From the NCBI RefSeq assembly GCF_000282595.1, contig NZ_AKIZ01000014.1, positions 62,001 to 126,000 of the forward strand: DNA of 64,000 nucleotides. The letters are read 5' to 3'. Under the pieces are notes generated by a model that was not told where the DNA came from, ran no database searches, and saw nothing but the letters and a program-made list of their open reading frames with translations. This document shows positions 29,086 through 39,109 of this stretch, one piece after another; the first letter of the stretch is position 1; every line of letters begins with the position of its first letter. The DNA is from Phyllobacterium sp. YR531. Its GTDB lineage: Bacteria > Pseudomonadota > Alphaproteobacteria > Rhizobiales > Rhizobiaceae. The position numbers and the translations under genes are program-made.

Positions 29086-30507
29086 ATGGACGATATCAGT
29101 ATCAAGCATCAGCCGGACGAAACCTCCGGAGCAGCACTTATCAATTCACCAGCACTTGCCAATACACGCAAGGTGTATGTGAAAACCTACGGCTGCCAGA
29201 TGAATGTCTACGACAGTCAGCGTATGGCAGATAGTCTTGCTGCCGAAGGCTATAGCCCGACAGATACGGCGGACGATGCAGATCTGGTATTGATCAATAC
29301 CTGCCATATCCGCGAAAAGGCTTCCGAAAAGCTTTATTCAGCGCTCGGGCGCTTGCGCAAAATGAAAGATGCGCGCGCCAAGGAAGGACGTGAGCTGACA
29401 GTTGGCGTCGCTGGCTGCGTCGCGCAGGCCGAGGGTGATGAAATTACTCGCCGCGCGCCGGTTGTTGATCTTGTCGTTGGTCCCCAGACATATCATCGTC
29501 TGCCGCAGGCTCTCGCCCGTGTAGCAAAAGGTGAACGTGTCGTTGAAACCGAATATGCGATTGAGGACAAATTTGAGCACCTGCCTTCTCCAGGAAAAGA
29601 ACAGACGAGAAGCCGCGGTGTAACAGCCTTTCTGACAGTGCAGGAAGGCTGCGATAAATTCTGCACATTCTGCGTCGTGCCTTACACGCGCGGTTCGGAA
29701 GTCTCTCGTCCCGTTGCGCAGATACTCAAAGAAGCAGAAAAACTTGCTGATGCAGGTGTGCGTGAGCTGACTTTGCTTGGACAAAACGTCAATGCCTGGC
29801 ATGGCGAAGGCCCAGACGGTCGTGAATGGGGATTGGGCGAACTGCTGTATCGGCTTGCTGAAATCCCCGGTATTGCAAGACTGCGCTATATCACAAGCCA
29901 TCCACGCGACATGGATGATGCCTTGATCAATGCGCATCGTGATCTCGATATGCTGATGCCTTATCTGCATTTGCCTGTTCAGGCGGGTTCCGATCGCATT
30001 TTGAAAGCCATGAACCGCAAGCATACTGGTGACGATTACCTGCGTCTGATTGAGCGGATAAGAAATGCCCGTTCGGATATAGCACTTTCCGGTGATTTCA
30101 TTGTCGGCTTCCCGGGAGAAACCGATGAAGATTTTGAGGCAACGTTACAATTGGTTCGCGATGTAACCTATGCGGCCGCATACTCGTTCAAATATTCGCC
30201 GCGCCCAGGCACGCCTGGTGCTGATCTGCCTGATCATATAGATGAAGCGGTCAAGGATGAACGGCTTCAACGCTTGCAGGCTTTGCTTAGTGAGCAGCAA
30301 TATGCCTTCCAGCGCAGCCTTGTGAATAAAAGCTTTGACGTGCTCATCGAAAAGGCAGGAAGGGTGCCCGGACAGATGGTCGGACGATCTCCTTGGTTAC
30401 AACCTGTAATTATCGATGTACACGGCGGCAGAATCGGCGACATTATCAATGTACGAATCATCGACACCGGAACCAACAGCCTTATCGGCGTCCGGGAGAT
30501 GGTTTGA
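29086..30507 (+). CDS. miaB: tRNA-2-methylthio-N6-dimethylallyladenosine synthase
   Basis: A 473-residue radical-SAM methylthiotransferase acting on A37 of tRNA. Three cysteines of the N-terminal UPF0004 domain (Cys37, Cys73, Cys111) hold the second cluster. Cys189, Cys193 and Cys196 in CDKFCTFC hold the radical-SAM cluster. A C-terminal TRAM domain (about 400-470) binds tRNA. It follows plsC after 11 bases. Confidence 0.97.
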   Translation: MDDISIKHQPDETSGAALINSPALANTRKVYVKTYGCQMNVYDSQRMADSLAAEGYSPTDTADDADLVLINTCHIREKASEKLYSALGRLRKMKDARAKEGRELTVGVAGCVAQAEGDEITRRAPVVDLVVGPQTYHRLPQALARVAKGERVVETEYAIEDKFEHLPSPGKEQTRSRGVTAFLTVQEGCDKFCTFCVVPYTRGSEVSRPVAQILKEAEKLADAGVRELTLLGQNVNAWHGEGPDGREWGLGELLYRLAEIPGIARLRYITSHPRDMDDALINAHRDLDMLMPYLHLPVQAGSDRILKAMNRKHTGDDYLRLIERIRNARSDIALSGDFIVGFPGETDEDFEATLQLVRDVTYAAAYSFKYSPRPGTPGADLPDHIDEAVKDERLQRLQALLSEQQYAFQRSLVNKSFDVLIEKAGRVPGQMVGRSPWLQPVIIDVHGGRIGDIINVRIIDTGTNSLIGVREMV

Positions 30508-30557
30508 GGACAAGTAGCGACTATATGAACAGGCGAATAGTTTTGTAGGAGAGCCGT

Positions 30558-31583
30558 TTGAACGCCACCGAAAAACTGAAACCCGCTCCCACCGGAGCCT
30601 CGGATCTGGCGCATATCGTACTGACATTTGACAACAACCGGCTGGCGAGTGCGCTGTTCGGCCAGTTTGATGAGAATCTAGCCCGCATCGAGAAGAAATT
30701 AGGTGTTGACGTCCGCTCCAAGGGTAATCAGCTCGCTATCCGCGGCGAACCGGGAGCAACAGAGCAGGCCCGGCGAGCGCTTGATCAACTGTATGAGCAC
30801 CTTCAAAAAGGCCACGATATATCCGCGTCAGATGTTGATGGTGCATTGCGGATGGCAATTGCTGCCGATGATCAATTGACGCTTCCCACAATGGAAAACA
30901 AGAGCAAGATGGCCGTAGCCCAGATATCCACCCGCAAGAAGACGATCTTTGCCCGTACACCGACGCAGGATGCCTATATGCGTGCGCTGGACCGCTCGGA
31001 GATGGTCTTTGGTGTTGGGCCAGCAGGTACGGGTAAGACTTATCTGGCTGTTGCCCACGCGGCGATGCTTCTGGAACGTGGTCTGGTTGATCGCATTATT
31101 CTTTCCCGTCCCGCTGTGGAGGCTGGTGAGCGGCTCGGCTTTCTTCCCGGAGACATGAAAGAGAAGGTCGATCCTTATCTGCGTCCCCTGTATGATGCTC
31201 TGTATGACATGATGCCTGCCGATAAGGTGGAGCGCGCGATTGCCGCTGGCGTTATAGAAATTGCACCGTTGGCCTTCATGCGCGGGCGTACACTTGCCCA
31301 TTCTGCGATTATTCTGGATGAAGCGCAGAACACCACTGCCATGCAGATGAAGATGTTCCTCACTCGTCTTGGCGAGAACGGGCGTATGATTATCACGGGT
31401 GATCCAAGCCAGATCGATCTTCCGCCCGGTCAGAAGTCCGGACTGGTCGAGGCGCTCAACATCCTGAATGACGTGCAGGGAATTGTCACTGTCAAGTTCT
31501 CGGATGTTGACGTGGTTCGTCATCCTCTCGTTGCAGCAATTGTTCGTGCATACGACAAGGAAGGCGCCAAGCCGAAAGCTTGA
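30558..31583 (+). CDS. ybeZ: PhoH-like ATPase (YbeZ)
   Basis: A 341-residue PhoH-family NTPase that acts with YbeY in rRNA and RNA quality control, by family. Walker A is GPAGTGKT near residue 154 and Walker B is ILDEAQNTT. An N-terminal KH-like part precedes the ATPase. The start is TTG with AGGAG upstream. ybeY follows after 9 bases. Confidence 0.94.
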   Translation: MNATEKLKPAPTGASDLAHIVLTFDNNRLASALFGQFDENLARIEKKLGVDVRSKGNQLAIRGEPGATEQARRALDQLYEHLQKGHDISASDVDGALRMAIAADDQLTLPTMENKSKMAVAQISTRKKTIFARTPTQDAYMRALDRSEMVFGVGPAGTGKTYLAVAHAAMLLERGLVDRIILSRPAVEAGERLGFLPGDMKEKVDPYLRPLYDALYDMMPADKVERAIAAGVIEIAPLAFMRGRTLAHSAIILDEAQNTTAMQMKMFLTRLGENGRMIITGDPSQIDLPPGQKSGLVEALNILNDVQGIVTVKFSDVDVVRHPLVAAIVRAYDKEGAKPKA

Positions 31584-31592
31584 CGGAACAGC

Positions 31593-32081
31593 TTGATCGA
31601 TATCGATATACTGGTTGAAACCGATGGCTGGCCGGAAGAGGCGCTGCTATCGAATTTATCATCAGCTGCAATAGCTGCTGTCTGGGATGAGCTTGCCGCC
31701 GGCAAACAGCCGGATAGTGAGCTCAGTCTGGTATTCACCAATGATGCATCGATCAAAGAACTCAACAATGACTGGCGCCATAAGGACAAGCCAACCAATG
31801 TCCTGTCGTTCCCTGCTTTTCCGATCAAGCCCGGGCAAAAGCCCGGACCCATGCTTGGTGATATTGTTATTGCCCGAGAAACTGTTTTGCGCGAGGCAAA
31901 TGACGAGGAAAAGCTCTTTGACCATCATCTGACACATCTGATTGTACATGGCTTCCTGCATCTTCTGGGCTACGATCATCTCACAAGCGAAGAGGCTGAG
32001 GAGATGGAGCAGCTTGAGCGCAAAATTCTTGCGCGTCTTGCAATTCCCGACCCATATGCGCTATCGGTCATAGACGATTAA
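31593..32081 (+). CDS. ybeY: Endoribonuclease YbeY
   Basis: A 162-residue zinc-dependent RNase for 16S rRNA maturation and 70S quality control. The metal site is complete in [15 protein letters not shown] (three histidines). The start appears to be TTG at 31593; no better ATG is near the family N-terminus. It sits between ybeZ and the corC-like gene, as in most proteobacteria. Confidence 0.95.
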   Translation: MIDIDILVETDGWPEEALLSNLSSAAIAAVWDELAAGKQPDSELSLVFTNDASIKELNNDWRHKDKPTNVLSFPAFPIKPGQKPGPMLGDIVIARETVLREANDEEKLFDHHLTHLIVHGFLHLLGYDHLTSEEAEEMEQLERKILARLAIPDPYALSVIDD

Positions 32082-32095
32082 TTCGATTGAGGACC

Positions 32096-33178
32096 ATGTC
32101 TGACACGTCTCACCAAAACGATCCTGCTGCGCCAGCCAAGGGCATGAATGGGCAGGAGAGTGATGCCGAAGGGCAAAGTATCACCAGAGCGCCTGCTCCA
32201 GAAAAGCGCTCGCTTCTTTCCACGATTTTTCCATTCCTGCGCGCACGCCCGGGCACTTCCCTGAGGGAAGACCTTGATGCAGCTCTTGCAGAAGATCATC
32301 ATGGCGATACGGCGTTCTCACCTGAAGAACGCGCCATGCTTCACAACATACTGCGTTTGCGCGAATTACGGGTTGAGGATGTCATGATCCCGCGCGCTGA
32401 TATCGAAGCGGTTGAAATCGGCACCAGTCTCGGCGATCTTCTGGAAATATTTGAAAAATCTGGTCACTCGCGCATGCCGGTGTTTGCTGAAACGCTCGAT
32501 GATCCACGTGGCATGGTTCATATCCGTGATGTGGTCAACCACATCACCAAGATTTCCAAAGTCAAAGTCCAACGCAAAACTGCGCGCGCGACCAAACTGC
32601 CTACTGCAGCAAAGTTTGATCTGACCAACATCGATCTCACTAAAACGATCTCGGATTTGAATTTGATGCGCACGATCCTGTTCGTGCCCCCTTCAATGCT
32701 TGCAAGTGATCTGATGGGACGCATGCAGGCCCAACGCATTCAGATTGCACTTGTCATCGACGAGTATGGCGGGACTGATGGTCTGGTTTCGCTTGAAGAC
32801 ATCGTGGAAATGGTGGTCGGAGATATTGAAGACGAACATGACGACGACGAAGTGATGATCGTCGAGGATCCGGAAGGCATCTTTACCACTGACGCACGGG
32901 CTGATCTTGACGAAGTGTCGGAGAAAATCGGTGCCGGTTTTGTTGTCGGAGAGCATGGTGAGGATGTGGATACGGTCGGTGGCCTGATCTTTTCAATTCT
33001 CGGGCGCATTCCTGTTCGCGGTGAAATGGTGCAGGCTGTACCTGGATATGAATTTCATGTTCTGGAGGCAGATCCTCGCCGAATACGCAGGGTTCGCATT
33101 GTTCCGCTGCGCCATGCGGAACGCAAACCACGCAACCAGCGTCAGGGTGTCGTTGAACCTTCAGCGGATGACGAATGA
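32096..33178 (+). CDS. corC: CorC/HlyC-type CBS-pair protein
   Basis: A 360-residue cytoplasmic protein with no membrane domain. Two CBS domains (about 90-220, beginning VEDVMIPRADI) are followed by a CorC_HlyC domain (about 245-335, with GGLIFSILGRIPVRGE). In enterobacteria the orthologue lies in the same ybeZ-ybeY-corC-lnt series and affects magnesium/cobalt efflux. The ATG at 32096 is preferred to a TTG at 32087. An Ala/Pro-rich N-terminus of about 60 residues is not conserved in the family. Confidence 0.88.
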   Translation: MSDTSHQNDPAAPAKGMNGQESDAEGQSITRAPAPEKRSLLSTIFPFLRARPGTSLREDLDAALAEDHHGDTAFSPEERAMLHNILRLRELRVEDVMIPRADIEAVEIGTSLGDLLEIFEKSGHSRMPVFAETLDDPRGMVHIRDVVNHITKISKVKVQRKTARATKLPTAAKFDLTNIDLTKTISDLNLMRTILFVPPSMLASDLMGRMQAQRIQIALVIDEYGGTDGLVSLEDIVEMVVGDIEDEHDDDEVMIVEDPEGIFTTDARADLDEVSEKIGAGFVVGEHGEDVDTVGGLIFSILGRIPVRGEMVQAVPGYEFHVLEADPRRIRRVRIVPLRHAERKPRNQRQGVVEPSADDE

Positions 33179-33200
33179 TCTCTATTGATTTGGACAGGGC

Positions 33201-34790
33201 ATGATCCGGCGTTTGATCGACAGGATCGTACTTCTGTCAGGTTGGCGGCGTAGCGGCCTGGCATTTCTGATGGGGGCTTTGGCAAGTTTTGCGCTGCCAC
33301 CCTACGACTTTTTTGCTGTAGCATTTATTGCTTTTCCGGTCCTCGTATGGCTCCTCGACGGTGCCGTCGATAATGCCGGAGGAAGCCCGGTCAGACGGCT
33401 TCTGCCAGCCGCCTATGTCGGATGGTGGTTCGGCTTCGGCTATTTTGTTTTCGGGCTCTGGTGGATCGGCAATGCTCTGCTGGTCGATGCTGCAAACTTT
33501 GCCTGGGCTATTCCGCTGGCAATCTTTGGCCTGCCAGCGTTCCTGGCATTTTTCTATGCTGTTGCAGCAGCACTCGCCCGGCTCATCTGGAGCGAAGGGA
33601 TTGGCCGCATATTTGCACTGGGCTTTGGTTTCGGCGTCGCTGAATGGCTTCGCTCCTTTATCATGACCGGTTTTCCATGGAATGCGATCGGCTATGCCGC
33701 CATGCCGGTGCCAGTGATGATGCAGTCGTCAGTCATTGTGGGACTGCTCGCAATGAATGTGCTTGCGGTTGTCGTATTTGCCATGCCGGCACTCTACAGC
33801 GCCCGGCAAAACCGGATAGCCGGGGCTGCTGTTGTAATAGCGCTTATCATTGCCCATGTCGGCTTTGGAGTTATCCGTCTTTCAACAGCAGAGATCAAGT
33901 TCGACGGACCTCATATCCGTATCGTGCAGCCCTCCATTTCCCAAGAACTTAAATGGGATGCGGAAGCGCGGCGCGGTATACTCGATAAATACCTCGCCAT
34001 GACAGCTGAGAAGCCGGAAGACGGCAAGCTCAAGGCGCAGATTATAATTTGGCCGGAAACCGCCGTACCCTATATTCTGACTAAAACGCCCGAAGCATTA
34101 AAAGCTATCGCCGACGCACTGGCCGACGGGCAGACTCTTTTAACGGGCGCGATTAGAATGGAGGAGCCGGGAGGCGCGGACGAACCCCTCTATTATAATA
34201 CGATATATGCCATCGACAGTGCGGGGCAAATCACCGGTGCTGCTGATAAGGTGCATCTGGTTCCTTTCGGCGAATATGTGCCCTTGGAAAGTATTCTGCG
34301 CAAAATGGGCATCAGTGAAGTGGTGGAGCTGCCGGGAGGCTTCAGCGCGGCATCGATGCGCCGATCTCTCGAAGTCGTCAGCGGCTTCTCGGTATTGCCG
34401 CTGATATGCTACGAGGCCATCTTCCCGGGCGAAATGTCCTATCAGGGCGCTGCAGCTGATGCCATTGTCAACGTCACAAATGATGCTTGGTACGGTGACA
34501 CGCCCGGTCCCTATCAGCATTTCAGACAGGCCCAATTGCGCGCTGTGGAACAGGGATTGCCCATGGTTCGAGCTGCTAATAACGGTCTTTCAGCTGTGAT
34601 CGACCCCTATGGCCGAATCATTGATGCACTTGCTCTGGATGCGGTCGGTGTAATTGATGCCCAACTTCCATCGCGGGTACGGCTACCTTGGGGGGAGGCG
34701 GCTCATCAGATTCAATTTGCGGTTGTATTATTACTGGTTCTGATTGTAGCGGTGCGGTATTTTTTGCGTAGCAGAAGGCGTGTTGGTTGA
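33201..34790 (+). CDS. lnt: Apolipoprotein N-acyltransferase
   Basis: A 529-residue inner membrane enzyme adding the third acyl chain to lipoproteins. About six N-terminal membrane segments are followed by a periplasmic nitrilase-like domain (about 235-490) and a last membrane segment near 500-520. The catalytic triad can be placed at about Glu286 in WPETAVPY, Lys350 in DKVHLVPFGEY and Cys403 in ICYEAIFPGE. It is followed by the XRE regulator and metK, the standard Rhizobiales order. Confidence 0.96.
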   Translation: MIRRLIDRIVLLSGWRRSGLAFLMGALASFALPPYDFFAVAFIAFPVLVWLLDGAVDNAGGSPVRRLLPAAYVGWWFGFGYFVFGLWWIGNALLVDAANFAWAIPLAIFGLPAFLAFFYAVAAALARLIWSEGIGRIFALGFGFGVAEWLRSFIMTGFPWNAIGYAAMPVPVMMQSSVIVGLLAMNVLAVVVFAMPALYSARQNRIAGAAVVIALIIAHVGFGVIRLSTAEIKFDGPHIRIVQPSISQELKWDAEARRGILDKYLAMTAEKPEDGKLKAQIIIWPETAVPYILTKTPEALKAIADALADGQTLLTGAIRMEEPGGADEPLYYNTIYAIDSAGQITGAADKVHLVPFGEYVPLESILRKMGISEVVELPGGFSAASMRRSLEVVSGFSVLPLICYEAIFPGEMSYQGAAADAIVNVTNDAWYGDTPGPYQHFRQAQLRAVEQGLPMVRAANNGLSAVIDPYGRIIDALALDAVGVIDAQLPSRVRLPWGEAAHQIQFAVVLLLVLIVAVRYFLRSRRRVG

Positions 34791-34891
34791 CATTTCTGGT
34801 ACAGCCCCTATCGAATAAAGTGATATTTGGTGCGTTGATACATTGATGGTAAAATTCATTTTCATTTCCATTTCATACGAATGAGATTTTC

Positions 34892-35308
34892 ATGTCTGAT
34901 AATAAGAAGAGCCCAAACCCGGTGGATATCCATGTTGGCGCAAGAATTAGATTGCGGCGCAATATGATAGGCTTGAGCCAAGAAAAACTTGGTGAGAGTC
35001 TTGGAATAACGTTTCAGCAGATTCAAAAGTATGAAAAAGGCATGAATCGTGTGGGCGCTAGCCGTCTTCAGGCAATCGGGAATATCCTCAACGTTCCTGT
35101 TACTTTCTTTTTTGATGACATGCCGGGTCAACCGGATAAGCCAAGGGGTTTTGATGAAGAAAGCGAGACAACATATGTTGTCGGTTTTCTCAATAGCTCG
35201 GAGGGCATCCAGTTGGCGCGGGCCTTTGCAAAGATTGGCGACGCAAAAATCCGACGTAAAGTACTCGACCTCGTTCGCACACTTGGTCAAGAGGATGACG
35301 CAGTCTAA
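34892..35308 (+). CDS. XRE-family helix-turn-helix regulator
   Basis: A 138-residue regulator with an N-terminal Cro/CI helix-turn-helix (about 13-68, with GLSQEKLGESLGITFQQIQKYEKG). The C-terminal part with FFDDMP and FLNSSEGIQLARAFAKI is typical of small Rhizobiales members of this group. It lies between lnt and metK. Base usage looks more A+T rich than its neighbours. Whether it controls metK is unknown. Confidence 0.9.
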   Translation: MSDNKKSPNPVDIHVGARIRLRRNMIGLSQEKLGESLGITFQQIQKYEKGMNRVGASRLQAIGNILNVPVTFFFDDMPGQPDKPRGFDEESETTYVVGFLNSSEGIQLARAFAKIGDAKIRRKVLDLVRTLGQEDDAV

Positions 35309-35408
35309 TTCAGCGGGGTTCGCGTCATTACGGTGTGAAACGGGAAAAAAATCCCCCTGAAGCATTCCTTTTGAAAGTGAAAGCAATTGACGGAACCGCT
35401 GCAGCTTG

Positions 35409-35456
35409 GCAAACACTATGCGGCCAGTCGGCATTTGCCTGCTGGCATTCGTTTGC
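35409..35456 (+). promoter_or_regulatory. Nested hairpin in the metK leader (candidate cis-regulatory RNA)
   Basis: Outer stem GCAAAC (35409-35414) with GTTTGC (35451-35456); inside it GCCAG (35423-35427) with CTGGC (35442-35446), and at the tip GGC/GCC around ATTT. The metK ribosome binding site follows within 10 bases. It does not match the SAM riboswitch classes I know by eye. Confidence 0.4.
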
Positions 35457-35474
35457 TTTCAAGAGGGGTTCCCC

Positions 35475-36740
35475 GTGACGCGCAGTTCATATCTTTTTAC
35501 CAGTGAGTCGGTTTCGGAAGGTCACCCGGACAAAGTCTGTGACCGTATTTCCGATGAAATCGTTGACATGATCTACAAAGAGGCGAAGAAGACGGGTGTT
35601 GATCCGTGGACTGTTCGCATTGCATGCGAAACGCTGGCGACTACGAACCGGGTTGTGATTGCCGGTGAAGTCCGGGTTCCGGATACATTGCTCAAGAAAG
35701 ATAAAAGCGGCGCCGTTGTTAAAGATGCCAAGGGGCATCCGGTCATTAATCCTTCAAGGTTCCGTGCTGCTGCACGTCGCGCTATTCGCGATATTGGTTA
35801 CGAGCAGGAAGGCTTCAGCTGGAAAACAGCAAAGATTGATGTTTTGTTGCACCCGCAATCAGCAGATATCGCTCAGGGCGTAGACAATGCCGCCGACCGT
35901 CAGGGTGAAGAAGGTGCCGGCGATCAGGGTATCATGTTCGGATATGCATGCCGCGAGACACCTGATCTCATGCCTGCGCCAATCTATTATTCCCATAAAA
36001 TTTTGGAATTGCTGGCAACAGCCCGCCACAAAGGCGAAGGCGATGTTGGCAAGCTTGGGCCAGATGCCAAGAGCCAGGTAACCGTACGCTATGTTGACGG
36101 CGTTGCGGCGGAAGCAACGCAAATCGTGCTTTCGACACAGCACTTGGATGCAAGTTGGGACTCCAAGAAGGTCCGTAGCGTGGTTGAGCCCTATATTCGT
36201 GAGGCCATGGGTGATCTCAAGATCGCTGCTGATTGCGTCTGGTACATCAATCCGACTGGCAAGTTTGTCATTGGTGGTCCAGATGGCGATGCGGGTCTGA
36301 CTGGCCGCAAGATCATTGTGGATACATATGGTGGTGCTGCACCACATGGCGGCGGTGCTTTCTCCGGCAAAGATACAACCAAGGTTGATCGTTCTGCAGC
36401 CTATGCAGCACGTTATCTTGCAAAGAACGTTGTAGCTGCAGGCTTTGCTGACCGCTGCACAATCCAGCTTTCCTACGCAATTGGTGTTGCACAGCCGCTT
36501 TCGGTTTATGTCGATTTGCATGGTACTGGCAAAGTCAAGGAAGATGCAGTGGAAGAGGCATTGCGCAAGGTCATGGACCTGTCGCCAACCGGCATACGCA
36601 AACATCTTGATCTCAACAAGCCAATCTATGCCAAGACTTCTGCCTATGGCCATTTCGGACGCAAGCCTGGCCGCGATGGTTCATTCTCCTGGGAGAAGAC
36701 CGATCTTGCCAAGCAGTTGAAGACAGCATTGGCCGCCTAA
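35475..36740 (+). CDS. metK: S-adenosylmethionine synthetase
   Basis: A 421-residue enzyme making S-adenosylmethionine from methionine and ATP. It begins with [20 protein letters not shown], the ATP-binding start of the family, and [15 protein letters not shown] is the second signature. The start is GTG at 35475, with AGAGGGG upstream. An open frame extends to 35406, but the added residues are unlike the family and overlap the leader hairpin. Insertions relative to the Escherichia coli enzyme (384 residues) are typical of Rhizobiales. trmB follows after 9 bases. Confidence 0.96.
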   Translation: MTRSSYLFTSESVSEGHPDKVCDRISDEIVDMIYKEAKKTGVDPWTVRIACETLATTNRVVIAGEVRVPDTLLKKDKSGAVVKDAKGHPVINPSRFRAAARRAIRDIGYEQEGFSWKTAKIDVLLHPQSADIAQGVDNAADRQGEEGAGDQGIMFGYACRETPDLMPAPIYYSHKILELLATARHKGEGDVGKLGPDAKSQVTVRYVDGVAAEATQIVLSTQHLDASWDSKKVRSVVEPYIREAMGDLKIAADCVWYINPTGKFVIGGPDGDAGLTGRKIIVDTYGGAAPHGGGAFSGKDTTKVDRSAAYAARYLAKNVVAAGFADRCTIQLSYAIGVAQPLSVYVDLHGTGKVKEDAVEEALRKVMDLSPTGIRKHLDLNKPIYAKTSAYGHFGRKPGRDGSFSWEKTDLAKQLKTALAA

Positions 36741-36749
36741 GCGGCCGAT

Positions 36750-37460
36750 ATGGATACTGGTATGACCGAGCCCAGACGCGAGCGTTCGACGGAAGCATTC
36801 TTCGGCAGGAGAAACGGCAAGACATTACGTCCTTTGCAGCGCTCAATCCGGGATGAACTTCTACCTCAGTTGAAGCTCGATCTTACCGCTAAAGCGCCTG
36901 ATGACCTCCGCAGCCTGTTTGCTGCGGAGGTCGATCTGGTGCGAATGGAAATTGGCTTTGGCGGCGGTGAGCACCTCCTGCATGAAGCCGCACGTCATCC
37001 AAAGTCGGGCTTCATAGGTGTTGAACCCTTCGTGAACAGCATGGCGAAGTTGATTGTTGATCTTCACGACAATCCGTTGAGCAATATCCGACTTTACGAT
37101 GACGATGCGACGCAAGTGCTGGACTGGCTGCCCGATGCGTCGCTCGATGGCATCGATCTCTTCTACCCCGATCCATGGCCGAAGAAAAAACACTGGAAAC
37201 GCCGGTTTGTCAGTCAGAAAAATCTTGACCGCTTTGCACGTGTATTGAAATCAGGCGCTCGCTTCCGGTTTGCGTCCGACATCGACACTTATGTCAACTG
37301 GACGTTGCAGCATTGCCACGAACACGGCGAGTTTGACTGGCAGGCGCAAACCTCTGCTGATTGGCATACGCCTTATGAAGCATGGCCCGGTACCCGCTAT
37401 GAACAGAAGGCCCATCGCGAAGGCAGAATAGGCGCTTACCTTACGTTTTTGCGCCGCTGA
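36750..37460 (+). CDS. trmB: tRNA (guanine-N7)-methyltransferase
   Basis: A 236-residue class I methyltransferase that makes m7G46 in tRNA, using the product of the upstream gene met[14 protein letters not shown] is the SAM-binding loop, and [16 protein letters not shown] is the TrmB catalytic block. Starts at 36750 and 36762 are both possible. Confidence 0.95.
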   Translation: MDTGMTEPRRERSTEAFFGRRNGKTLRPLQRSIRDELLPQLKLDLTAKAPDDLRSLFAAEVDLVRMEIGFGGGEHLLHEAARHPKSGFIGVEPFVNSMAKLIVDLHDNPLSNIRLYDDDATQVLDWLPDASLDGIDLFYPDPWPKKKHWKRRFVSQKNLDRFARVLKSGARFRFASDIDTYVNWTLQHCHEHGEFDWQAQTSADWHTPYEAWPGTRYEQKAHREGRIGAYLTFLRR

Positions 37461-37665
37461 CTCTTTCGCACGCTATTTCGCGTGACAGCTTCCTGACAGT
37501 TTTCTAGTATCATTCTAAAGATGAGGAGACCGCTGGGAGGCTGTCCATATTTTTGTGCGCAAAATCAAGGCAGCAACGGCCTGCAGTTTGCGTTGAAACA
37601 ACTTCCCGATCTTCGAGAAACTGAAAAAACGATGGCCGAGGGCCGTTTTGGGAGGACTTCACACA

Positions 37666-38616
37666 ATGCGTAAGATGTTGCTTGCTTTTGTAGCTGCCGG
37701 TGCAATGGTTATTTCCGGCCACGCCTTTGCGGCAGACTATAAGATTATGGCGCCGGCCGCCCCAGGTGGTGGTTGGGATCAAACGGCCCGCACACTCCAG
37801 ACAGTTCTTCAGGAAGAAAAAATCTCGGGCAATGTGCAGGTTGTCAATGTTACCGGCGCTGGTGGAACAATCGGTCTGGCGCAGTTTGCAAATTCGGCAA
37901 AAGGCGATCCTTCGCAGCTTATCGTTGGTGGTTATGTGATGGTCGGGGCGATCCTCACAAATGCGTCGCCGGTAACTTTGGAGCAGGTAACGCCCATCGC
38001 GCGTCTGACCGGTGAGTATGAGGCTCTGGTTGTGCCAGCCGCATCACCAATCAAATCGATGGCCGATCTGGTGGAAAAACTCAAGGCTGATCCGGGCGCT
38101 GTATCCTGGGGCGGCGGTTCTGCAGGCGGTACTGATCATATCACGGCAGGCTTGCTGGCCAAGGCTGCAGGCGTAGATCCAACGAAGGTAAACTACATTG
38201 CATTCTCCGGCGGTGGTGAGGCGTTAGCAGCTATTCTCGGGGGCCAGGTAACGGTTGGCATTTCCGGTTATGGCGAGTTTGAGTCGCAGATCAAGTCTGG
38301 CGCGCTCCGCATCATCGGTATTTCCAGCGATGCAAAGGTTGAAGGCATTGATGCGCCAACCTTCAAGGAAGGTGGCGTAGACGTCTCTATCCAGAACTGG
38401 CGCATGGTTGCAGCAGCACCTGGAATTACCAAGGAACAGGAAGCAGCCATTGGTGCCGATGTTGAAAAGCTGGCCAAATCCAAAGGCTGGCAGGAACAGT
38501 TAAAGGCCAAGGGCTGGGCTGACACATATCTCGCAGGCGATGCATTCAAGGCTCAGTTGGCGAAGGATACGGAAGCAACTTCCGCTATTCTGAAAGATAT
38601 CGGCTTGGTAAAATGA
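37666..38616 (+). CDS. tctC: Tripartite tricarboxylate transporter, periplasmic binding protein
   Basis: A 316-residue TctC/Bug-family solute-binding protein with a clear signal peptide (residues 1-24, ending SGHAFA). PAAPGGGWDQTART is the conserved carboxylate-binding loop. It binds citrate or a similar carboxylate in the periplasm. GGGAGG lies 11 bases before the ATG. tctB and tctA follow directly, giving a complete TTT transporter. No TctDE-type two-component system is next to it. Confidence 0.92.
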   Translation: MRKMLLAFVAAGAMVISGHAFAADYKIMAPAAPGGGWDQTARTLQTVLQEEKISGNVQVVNVTGAGGTIGLAQFANSAKGDPSQLIVGGYVMVGAILTNASPVTLEQVTPIARLTGEYEALVVPAASPIKSMADLVEKLKADPGAVSWGGGSAGGTDHITAGLLAKAAGVDPTKVNYIAFSGGGEALAAILGGQVTVGISGYGEFESQIKSGALRIIGISSDAKVEGIDAPTFKEGGVDVSIQNWRMVAAAPGITKEQEAAIGADVEKLAKSKGWQEQLKAKGWADTYLAGDAFKAQLAKDTEATSAILKDIGLVK

Positions 38617-39104
38617 CGCAACAGTCATCAAACTCCAAAACGCGTCGCCCTGATCGGGCGGCGCTGTTTATTGCAGCCTTCCTGGCGGTCTTGGCCATAA
38701 TAATCGGGTACAGCACCGCCACCACTCATGGCGGTAGTGCCACCCGTATCGGCCCGGCCGTTTTCCCATATGCCATCAGCATCGTATTGTTTATTCTGGC
38801 TGTGTGGACGGTATTCGAAGCATATCGCGGCGAATTTCCGGAACGTGAGGCACAGGCGCCAGGTCCCGTCCTTTGGATCGTCGGTGGCCTTGCAGCTCAA
38901 ATGCTGCTTCTCAATGTCGTCGGCTTCTCGATTGCGACAGGGCTTCTTTTCGCTGCAACGGCCAGAGGCTTCGGCAAAACCAAATTATGGGTGACGATAC
39001 CTGTTGGCATCGTACTTTCCTTTATCGTCTGGATACTCTTTGCCAAGGGGCTTCAATTGTCTCTTCCGGCAGGACCGCCAGAACGTTTGATTTTCGGGGG
39101 TTAA
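38613..39104 (+). CDS. tctB: Tripartite tricarboxylate transporter, small membrane subunit
   Basis: A 163-residue protein with four hydrophobic segments (about 16-35, 46-66, 85-108 and 120-145). The ATG overlaps the tctC stop (ATGA). Sequence conservation in this subunit is low; the assignment rests on size, topology and position between tctC and tctA. Confidence 0.88.
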   Translation: MTQQSSNSKTRRPDRAALFIAAFLAVLAIIIGYSTATTHGGSATRIGPAVFPYAISIVLFILAVWTVFEAYRGEFPEREAQAPGPVLWIVGGLAAQMLLLNVVGFSIATGLLFAATARGFGKTKLWVTIPVGIVLSFIVWILFAKGLQLSLPAGPPERLIFGG

Positions 39105-39109
39105 GGTCA

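Noticed and set aside
35406-35474. N-terminal extension of metK
   Set aside because: The extra residues are unlike the family and the region forms a leader hairpin; the GTG at 35475 has a good ribosome binding site.
35309-35475. SAM-I or SAM-II riboswitch before metK
   Set aside because: The characteristic conserved segments of these classes are not visible; only a generic nested hairpin is claimed.
35859-36653. A 264-codon open frame on the minus strand inside metK
   Set aside because: Cys/Ile/His-rich translation opposite a conserved gene; no support.
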